Source of the DNA: Coriobacteriales bacterium
Lineage (GTDB): Bacteria > Actinomycetota > Coriobacteriia > Coriobacteriales > UBA8131
DNA: 9,298 nt
Assembly: GCA_031286245.1 (NCBI GenBank)
Contig: JAITUO010000015.1
Location: forward strand, 1 to 9,298
Reading direction: 5' to 3'
Shown here: positions 4,256 through 9,298 of the stretch, one piece after another
How the letters are laid out: each line of letters starts with the position of its first letter
Numbering within the stretch: the stretch's first letter is position 1
Program-made: the position numbers and the translations under genes
Notes under the pieces: model-generated
The model's database searches: none
What the model was told of the DNA's origin: nothing
Seen by the model: only the letters and a program-made list of their open reading frames with translations

Positions 4256-6853
4256 CTATTTGTTTCCGACGCTCACCTTGTCGCGGACCTGTACTTGCCT
4301 GTCCTTGCCACTGTTGTTCCATAATGTCTTGGTCTTCACATCAAAGCTGCCTTTGGAAGAGACGAAGGTAATGGTCTTATCCACATCTTTAAACCATGAA
4401 GCGGCAGCATTGAAGTCGATGGCAGCAAACTCATGCAGGTCAACTACGATCTTGTTTCCTGGATAGGCCAATATGGCCTTCATCTGGGCTTCGGTCGGCT
4501 CTAGCACGGCCACACCGTTGACGATCTTGTACTCCAGCTCCACACCGTTGACGATGATAGTGCCCCTGTCGACCACCGGGATGTCGACTGTCACATCAAT
4601 TGTCCGGGTGGCTACTACTCCGTCGATCTCAAAGGTCAAGGTCAGTTCCTGGTGTCCGGACTTAATGGCCTTGATGACGACGTCATACATCTCGGTCTTA
4701 TACACAGTCTGGTTCTCAATGACCGTGTAGCGCTTGAGGTGGGTGCCTAAGATGTTGGTGATCTGGTTATCCCAAGTGATGTCGTTGACGTAGTTGGCAG
4801 CATCGCGCTTGACCAGCGAGACCTCAACGATGTCACTGGAGTAGCTTAAAGTCAAATCGTTACCGGAGCTGACATCGGTGACCAGGACGGTCATTAAGTC
4901 TGTTGCATCCTTATTCAATAGCTCGATGGCTTCCGGGCCGTTTGGATAAACGCCCCACTCCATCGGACTCAGTCGCCAGACCTGTCCGCCGTTGAAGGGG
5001 TTGGCTGTCATGACGTACAAACCATGATCTGAAGACACCAGAACGCGGCCACCATAGTTGCAAGGATCTCCGAACCCATCAACTGTAACCGGTGCAAAAC
5101 TCCTGCCGTCCTCGCTGACAAACAGGTCGAAGCCAGCCGGATTGGACTGATCTAGGAAGTACAGACCGGTGACTGAGACAAAGGCCAAGACGTCAGTGAT
5201 GACTTTACAGGGATCGAGCTCCAGTGCAAGAAGTTCGACAACCATTTCCTCAACGGTCCTTCTCAGCTCCTGGAGTTCGTCTACCGGAAAGTACTTTCCA
5301 AGGATCGCAATAAAGCCATCGATGATCTCGTCAGTTTCCAGGATGCCCCCATTGTCAAGGGTATCTTTTACTTGTTGCAAATAGCAGCCAAGTTCGCTAG
5401 CTAAGGCGAAGATATCTACCCCTTCATAATCACCAACAATTGCTCCGAACTGTTCCTGGATAGCGGTCACATACCCCAGCAACATCATCAAGGCATTGTC
5501 TGTAACGTCATTAAAGACATAGAGGCTCAGCAAACCGTAGTACTGCTTGAAGACACCCATGTCCCAGGTAGACGCATAAAGCTTGCCATCATGTTCGGTC
5601 ATCCACCAGACGTACTGATTGAACGACACGTTTTGATACTTGTCATCCTGGGGGAAGAACCCGGCACGCTGATTGCCGACAAATGGCAAAGCAGCTCCGG
5701 ATTGATCGACAGCAATGTTTGGCCCGGAGGTGTCACCGACAACAACCTCCCAACGGTCTTGCGTATCAAACCGGTATATCTGGGCTGGGCAGAACAGGTT
5801 GATGAACGCCTGTTCATAATTGCCTATTGCCATGTTGACCAGGAATGCTGGGCCATTAGCAAAAGTCGAGACATAAACATAATCTTCACCAAATGATGTG
5901 GATAAGAAACCGGACGCGGTCATGTTTTTCGTAATACCCATGCCATATGGATATAAGGCTGTGGAGTCACCCACGATCTTCTGTAGATTATACCCACCAC
6001 TATTCGGGGTGATCTTATACACGCCGAAACCTGAGCTTCCCGCATAGTTGTCTGCGAACGCGATGAAAGCATACACTGAGCCATTGAAGGCCAGGAGATC
6101 CCATACTGCTCCTCCGGTTGGAATACCATAATCCGGCAGATACATCGCATATGACCAGCCGGTGTTTTTAGGCCCGGAATTTGGAGTCAGGTTCGTCAGG
6201 TTCTGTCCATCAGTAACATATATCTTGGAATCGAATGTTCCGATATATAGCTTCCCGTCCAAGACAGCAGCAGAGCGGAAATACTCAGTTGTCGTGCCTG
6301 TGACATTTTCCCAGAAGACGATTTCTGGAGTGTCACCTAAGACAAAGTCTTTCGAAAAACGCAAAATGATCGAATAGTCCATCGTCAGGCTACGTCTGTT
6401 GGATAAACCTGCCAACACATATAGATCGTCGTTGAAGATAATCATTTTGCGATAACCACTGATCCCTGGGTTTTCGTAGATGAACTCCCATTCAGCATCG
6501 GAATCAGAGGCCCGCTGCCTGTAGATTTTACCCGCCATATCTGGGCTGGCAGCTGGTATGCCGAATAATTCCAGTGGCAGTTCTGACCCCGAGGCACCAA
6601 ACAATACAGCGCCAAGATCCCGGTTCATACCGACCCAAAGATAGTCTGCATCAGCCTGCTGGAATACTTGGCTGCACCATGCGTAGCTGTTATGCACACC
6701 GATATTCGGGTCCGAATCAATGCCGTCAATGCCGCCACGTGTGTCTGGGTTCGAGATCTTTTGTGCTGCGAATGCTGGACCTACCATCGAGAATGCGATC
6801 AGCATAGACAGCAACACCGATATTACCTTTTTCTTTGCAGAGTGTTTTACCAT
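4256..6853 (-). CDS. Secreted beta-propeller protein with helical insertion and C-terminal Ig-like domains, 865 aa
   Basis: I start it at the ATG 6853-6851 because GGGAGG (about 6866-6860) stands 6 nt before it and the product opens with a proper signal peptide MVKHSAKKKVISVLLSMLIA, cleaved after A-F-A near residue 29. An in-frame ATG at 6949 would add 32 non-signal residues. Residues about 40-630 carry recurring blade-like units of the type x-D-G-K-L-Y-I-G-T / F-N-D-D-L-Y-V-L-A / H-D-G-K-L-Y-A-S-T, which suggest a beta-propeller. The last blade has the recognisable motif G-F-G-D-P-x-N-Y-G-G-R ... L-Y-V-M-T-A-N-P-F-N-G-G-Q-V-W-R-L (about 593-628), which I recall from an unnamed family of exported propeller proteins. 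Between two blades, residues about 452-565 form a helical, leucine-rich insertion. Residues about 640-765 look like Ig-like strands, and a roughly 100-residue C-terminal domain follows, with an A-S-W-F-K-D-V-D-K-T-I-T-F stretch. No anchor signal, so secreted or held non-covalently. Function unknown; ligand binding is likelier than catalysis. Confidence 0.85.
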   Translation of the reverse strand: MVKHSAKKKVISVLLSMLIAFSMVGPAFAAQKISNPDTRGGIDGIDSDPNIGVHNSYAWCSQVFQQADADYLWVGMNRDLGAVLFGASGSELPLELFGIPAASPDMAGKIYRQRASDSDAEWEFIYENPGISGYRKMIIFNDDLYVLAGLSNRRSLTMDYSIILRFSKDFVLGDTPEIVFWENVTGTTTEYFRSAAVLDGKLYIGTFDSKIYVTDGQNLTNLTPNSGPKNTGWSYAMYLPDYGIPTGGAVWDLLAFNGSVYAFIAFADNYAGSSGFGVYKITPNSGGYNLQKIVGDSTALYPYGMGITKNMTASGFLSTSFGEDYVYVSTFANGPAFLVNMAIGNYEQAFINLFCPAQIYRFDTQDRWEVVVGDTSGPNIAVDQSGAALPFVGNQRAGFFPQDDKYQNVSFNQYVWWMTEHDGKLYASTWDMGVFKQYYGLLSLYVFNDVTDNALMMLLGYVTAIQEQFGAIVGDYEGVDIFALASELGCYLQQVKDTLDNGGILETDEIIDGFIAILGKYFPVDELQELRRTVEEMVVELLALELDPCKVITDVLAFVSVTGLYFLDQSNPAGFDLFVSEDGRSFAPVTVDGFGDPCNYGGRVLVSSDHGLYVMTANPFNGGQVWRLSPMEWGVYPNGPEAIELLNKDATDLMTVLVTDVSSGNDLTLSYSSDIVEVSLVKRDAANYVNDITWDNQITNILGTHLKRYTVIENQTVYKTEMYDVVIKAIKSGHQELTLTFEIDGVVATRTIDVTVDIPVVDRGTIIVNGVELEYKIVNGVAVLEPTEAQMKAILAYPGNKIVVDLHEFAAIDFNAAASWFKDVDKTITFVSSKGSFDVKTKTLWNNSGKDRQVQVRDKVSVGNK

Positions 6854-7142
6854 AACTAACCTCCCTTTCCTGCTCTCAGTGGTCATGGTGATGATATTAT
6901 AGCCCATATAATATCGTTTACTATATAGTTCGGAACTACTTGTTACCAAAGGGGGGTAATGTCAGCAAAGACGAGCACTTGTCTTCATATGGTTACTATG
7001 GATAGCAATTTACAACTTCCCAAGTAAATAGAGTTATATCGATAGCATTCTCATGTGCAAGCTATGATTTGGGTATGATTATACATTTTTTCTCTAGAAT
7101 TCTCGGTCTGTAGATTGGTTTTTGTATGTGATTATTGTGGGT
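6854..7142 (-). promoter_or_regulatory. 289-bp leader/promoter region of the propeller gene
   Basis: On the minus strand a TTGGTA-like -35 (6949-6944) and a TATAGT -10 (6925-6920) stand 18 bases apart, about 67 bases before the start codon. A perfect TATAAT (6901-6896) without a clear -35 and a second TATAAT preceded by TG (near 7083-7076) are alternatives. The region also holds a short TATCGATA palindrome (7037-7044). No terminator hairpin with a T-run is evident for the upstream 307-aa gene, so readthrough from it into the propeller gene is possible. No small ORF stands out here. Confidence 0.35.
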
Positions 7143-8066
7143 TTATCGCCTCCAAAATGTCAGGTTTGTGTTTGTGGTTGATACGCACCTTTTGCCATCT
7201 TCATCGTCTACCCACAACTGGACGACCACATCGGCACTCTCTGGAGCATCGGTTTTTCTTTTGATAGTCAGCCTCTGGAAAAAGCTGAAGTGGTCATTCT
7301 CTTCATCGCTCCAACCAATGAAGAATTCACTTTGATCGTCGGATTGCTGGTCATAGTAGATCCTGCTCGTTGCGGCATCAACAACCCTTATCCAACACGT
7401 ACCTTTCTTATCTAAATGGACATAACCTGAGATATCACTGGTCCCATAACTATTCCTTGTGATACTTAATGAATCGATCCCTTGGTTAATGGAACCGTTC
7501 AATAACAGCCTTGCTTTCTGGACAGATGGGCTGTCGAACAGCATGAATACCTCTTGGATCGCTTCGATGGTCAGACCGCGTTCCATGTCATAGGAGTACT
7601 CATTTAGTCGAATGTAGAACTCGTCAGTGAATCTGATCGTGATACTGGAATAGAACCTGTCTGAACCTACCGATCCATTTGTGTGCTTGGGGTGCCTGTA
7701 AACATCGATATCTAAGGTTTCCAAAGTATCGGCTTCAATGATTTGTGTTGATTCGTATTGTGCTCCATTGTCAAAGAAACCTCGGCTAAACACCGATATC
7801 TGGACGAATGGTTGATAAACAGGCTCTACAGTATTCTTGACAGCCACAAACTTGTCTGTTGTCTTTTTGAAATCCCAGTCATTAGCTGAAGCCAGATACC
7901 ATTCGATCTGCTCGATTGTCGTGTTGTCGAACGCGTCTGTTATACCGTCAGGTAGCTTGATACTCACAGTGTCGATTTTCATATATACCCATTGTCCACA
8001 AGATAAGGGCAAGTATAAGTTTGTGATGATTAAAAGAAGTGCTAGTAGTTTCTTTATTGTTAGCAT
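7143..8066 (-). CDS. Exported, probable lipoprotein of unknown function, 307 aa
   Basis: The N-terminus MLTIKKLLALLLIITNLYLP followed by L-S-C is a typical export signal; Cys23 could be lipidated, but the -3 position is Pro, so the lipobox is not ideal and signal-peptidase-I processing is an alternative. The ATG at 8066 has an AGGA site at 6 nt. Residues about 30-195 are mixed alpha/beta with aromatic strands (F-Y-S-S-I-T-I-R-F-T-D-E-F-Y-I-R-L). Residues about 200-307 look like a separate beta-sandwich: S-G-Y-V-H-L-D-K-K-G-T-C-W-I-R-V-V-D-A, then F-F-I-G-W-S-D-E ... F-S-F-F-Q-R-L, then V-V-V-Q-L-W-V. I have seen similar GWSDD-type tails in other exported bacterial proteins but know no named family. 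Cys224 and Cys294 might pair. It lies upstream of, and in the same direction as, the propeller gene, so the two may be co-transcribed. Confidence 0.8.
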   Translation of the reverse strand: MLTIKKLLALLLIITNLYLPLSCGQWVYMKIDTVSIKLPDGITDAFDNTTIEQIEWYLASANDWDFKKTTDKFVAVKNTVEPVYQPFVQISVFSRGFFDNGAQYESTQIIEADTLETLDIDVYRHPKHTNGSVGSDRFYSSITIRFTDEFYIRLNEYSYDMERGLTIEAIQEVFMLFDSPSVQKARLLLNGSINQGIDSLSITRNSYGTSDISGYVHLDKKGTCWIRVVDAATSRIYYDQQSDDQSEFFIGWSDEENDHFSFFQRLTIKRKTDAPESADVVVQLWVDDEDGKRCVSTTNTNLTFWRR

Positions 8067-8111
8067 TCGGTTTCCTGATCGCTGCTGTTGCCCTCTCGAC
8101 TTCCTATATCA

Positions 8112-8141
8112 AGAATACTGACTCTGGTGGTTGATGATCAA
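8112..8141 (-). promoter_or_regulatory. Weak promoter candidate for the 307-aa gene
   Basis: On the minus strand TTGATC (8141-8136) and TATTCT (8117-8112) stand 18 bases apart; each agrees with its consensus at four of six positions. The gene's start codon follows about 46 bases later. The 143-bp gap to the next gene upstream makes an own promoter reasonable, but the match is modest. Confidence 0.25.
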
Positions 8142-8188
8142 TAACAATACCTTACTGTTGATTTCCACTCAGAATAGCTTCAATTATT

Positions 8189-8219
8189 AACAGGTTCGTG
8201 CTTCCAACTCTAACCTGTT
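8189..8219 (-). terminator. Hairpin overlapping the stop codon of the zinc-ribbon gene
   Basis: AACAGGTT (8189-8196) and AACCTGTT (8212-8219) are perfect 8-bp inverted repeats around a 15-base loop. On the minus strand the first arm covers the last codons and the stop of the 170-aa gene, and the second arm is followed by AATAATTG. There is no real T-run, so termination is possible but not strong. Confidence 0.35.
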
Positions 8220-8722
8220 TCGTGATCAATGAAATTCCTGAACTTCTTGGAACATGAATTGCATTCCAAGCTAACCCATATCCATTGAAAGGCGTTTTTA
8301 CTGTCCAGTAAACCGACTACATCCGTTTCCGTTTTGGGCAAATGCTCATACTTTACTTTTACGTGGAATTGCTTGTTAAAGCACTTAGGACACGAAAGAG
8401 TTTCTAGTTTTTTCAATGTGTTCTTTGTTGAAGAAGTAACTCCCCTAACCACCACATCGTATCCATCTGTTTCACTGTCAAAGAGCGTTAGACTCGTCCC
8501 ACACTTCTGGCAAGACAGACTCATACCAACACCATTTTCGCCTGTAGCTATCAGTTCTACCTGACCAAGTATTCCTTTGCGAGTTTCTCCCCAGTGTTGA
8601 ACTGTAAAACTCGTACATGAACACAGGCAGCTTAGATTACCTTCTGAAACTATGGTATCGCCTTCTATTAACGAGACCGGATTATAGTAGTCAACGACTT
8701 GGTGAGGGATAAAGTCTTTCAT
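8210..8722 (-). CDS. Small protein with two zinc-ribbon-like cysteine sets, 170 aa
   Basis: There is no signal peptide, so it is cytosolic. Nine cysteines form a clear pattern: C32-x-C34-x-C36, then C71-x-x-C74 (S-C-Q-K-C-G), then C111-x-x-C114 (S-C-P-K-C), then C154-x-x-C157 (E-C-N-S-C). This suggests two successive ribbons of about 40 residues each between knuckles, each able to bind one zinc. Between them are strand-rich stretches such as I-L-G-Q-V-E-L-I-A-T and Y-D-V-V-V-R-G-V. Such ribbons bind nucleic acid or protein partners, but which applies is not visible. The start at 8722 has only a poor purine-rich ribosome site (AAAGAAAAG), so its translation may depend on the gene before it, whose stop is 48 bases upstream. 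It is probably co-transcribed with the 110-aa gene. Family not recognised. Confidence 0.8.
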   Translation of the reverse strand: MKDFIPHQVVDYYNPVSLIEGDTIVSEGNLSCLCSCTSFTVQHWGETRKGILGQVELIATGENGVGMSLSCQKCGTSLTLFDSETDGYDVVVRGVTSSTKNTLKKLETLSCPKCFNKQFHVKVKYEHLPKTETDVVGLLDSKNAFQWIWVSLECNSCSKKFRNFIDHETG

Positions 8723-8770
8723 CTTGACTTTTCTTTAGGCTATGTGAATATTCAATGGTTTTCTCATACT

Positions 8771-9103
8771 TCATTTTGTGTACTTTTTTAACACCCATAA
8801 CACTGCCAAGCTCAGGTAGCAGTGTATCTTCAAATCCACATCATCAGTCTTATTCGAGATATCCATCATATGTGACTGGTATTCTTTGTTGAAAATGAAC
8901 GTTTTGCCAGTCCCGAATGAGTTTGCTGTTGTATCTATTGCAATATTACTCAGAACATCATGCGAATTGTTAAAGAGCTCTTCGTAGAACTCCATCAGCT
9001 CCCACTCGCCGAATCTCTCTTCCTTGATATATAGGGGTATTGAGTTTTCAAGAAAACTCTTCAGTATGAGTTTATCTTGCTCTAGCGTTGTCTTTTTCTT
9101 CAT
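8771..9103 (-). CDS. Uncharacterised helical cytosolic protein, 110 aa
   Basis: I use the ATG at 9103-9101 because GGAGA (9113-9109) stands 5 nt before it; an in-frame TTG at 9115 lies inside that site and is less likely. The product is acidic in its middle and mainly helical (K-L-I-L-K-S-F-L-E-N-S, E-W-E-L-M-E-F-Y-E-E-L-F), has a basic N-terminus, a strand-like segment T-G-K-T-F-I-F-N-K, and a hydrophobic C-terminal helix ending V-L-W-V-L-K-K-Y-T-K. There is no signal peptide and the last helix is short for a membrane span. I do not recognise a family. It starts 35 bases after the stop of the partial gene that enters from the right edge and precedes the zinc-ribbon gene by 48 bases, so the three look like one operon. 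Confidence 0.65.
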   Translation of the reverse strand: MKKKTTLEQDKLILKSFLENSIPLYIKEERFGEWELMEFYEELFNNSHDVLSNIAIDTTANSFGTGKTFIFNKEYQSHMMDISNKTDDVDLKIHCYLSLAVLWVLKKYTK

Positions 9104-9138
9104 ACGTTTCTCCAATGTACCAATGGCTTACAAACTGT

Positions 9139-9298
9139 TCATACAGGATTGTCGTTTAAGGTGTCTAGCGACTCCTTGTGAATTATTTCATTGATTTCTT
9201 TCTTGAGCAATTCCTTGCTCTGCTTCAGTACCAGATCAAAGACTTTCTGAGTATAAAACTCATTAGCTTTGAATGAATCTACATAAATACGAGGGCTA
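9139..9298 (-). CDS. C-terminal end of an unknown protein (partial, enters from the right edge)
   Basis: On the minus strand a frame stays open from the window edge for 52 codons to TGA at 9141-9139. The decoded tail includes F-Y-T-Q-K-V-F-D-L-V-L-K-Q-S and K-E-L-L-K-K-E-I-N-E-I-I-H-K-E-S, an amphipathic helix rich in Lys and Glu. The stop lies 35 bases before the ribosome-site-supported start of the 110-aa gene, so this should be the first visible member of that operon. The frame is credible from its length, its protein-like composition and its spacing. Most of the gene is outside the window and the family cannot be told. Confidence 0.6.
   Translation of the reverse strand, partial: SPRIYVDSFKANEFYTQKVFDLVLKQSKELLKKEINEIIHKESLDTLNDNPV

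Noticed and set aside
5591..5896. About 100-codon plus-strand frame within the propeller gene
   Set aside because: It is antisense to a well-supported coding region, with no ribosome site or family resemblance.
6854..6949. Longer N-terminus for the propeller protein from an ATG at 6949
   Set aside because: The extra 32 residues have no signal-peptide character and no ribosome site precedes them, whereas the ATG at 6853 has GGGAGG at 6 nt and begins a textbook signal peptide.
9104..9115. TTG start at 9115 for the 110-aa protein
   Set aside because: The TTG overlaps the GGAGA ribosome site that correctly spaces the ATG at 9103.

Overview
The window looks like an accessory stretch of a Gram-positive-type (monoderm) bacterial chromosome, most likely a Bacillota/Clostridia-like organism, although a Coriobacteriia-like host cannot be excluded. 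The reasons are strong GGAGG-type ribosome binding sites, use of GTG starts, lipobox lipoproteins, an abundance of exported proteins and moderate GC content by eye. No rRNA, tRNA, CRISPR array or housekeeping gene is visible, so the organism cannot be named.

Layout. (1) Positions 1-389 hold mobile-element debris on the minus strand: the first codons of a transposase-like OrfA running off the left edge, and upstream of it the N-terminal sixth of an IS1634-like transposase cut short near position 99. (2) Positions 390-688 are intergenic, with nested palindromes at 475-494, a possible extended -10 at 632-640 and a perfect 14-bp palindrome at 646-659. (3) Positions 689-4167 carry a plus-strand set: a previously uncalled 52-codon GTG-start small ORF translationally coupled (ATGA overlap) to a secreted 311-aa protein, then a glycine-rich beta-helix lipoprotein, then an orphan solute-binding lipoprotein. 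A large hairpin lies after the second gene, and terminator hairpins close the set. (4) Positions 4256-8066 carry two minus-strand exported proteins: an 865-aa beta-propeller protein with a helical insertion and Ig-like/C-terminal domains, and a 307-aa probable lipoprotein. (5) Positions 8210-9298 carry a compact minus-strand group: the C-terminal end of an unknown protein entering from the right edge, a 110-aa acidic helical protein and a 170-aa protein with two zinc-ribbon-like cysteine sets.

The most striking general property is that all five large genes between 844 and 8066 encode proteins with signal peptides or lipoboxes, while none of the usual partners (permease, ATPase, sortase, two-component system) is present. 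The region therefore reads as a surface/extracellular protein island bordered by insertion-sequence remnants on one side and an unknown cytosolic operon on the other. How the exported proteins work together cannot be told from sequence alone; the beta-helix and propeller proteins look like binding or adhesion scaffolds and the SBP looks like a sensor or uptake receptor. The clearest new gene call is the coupled small ORF at 689-847.
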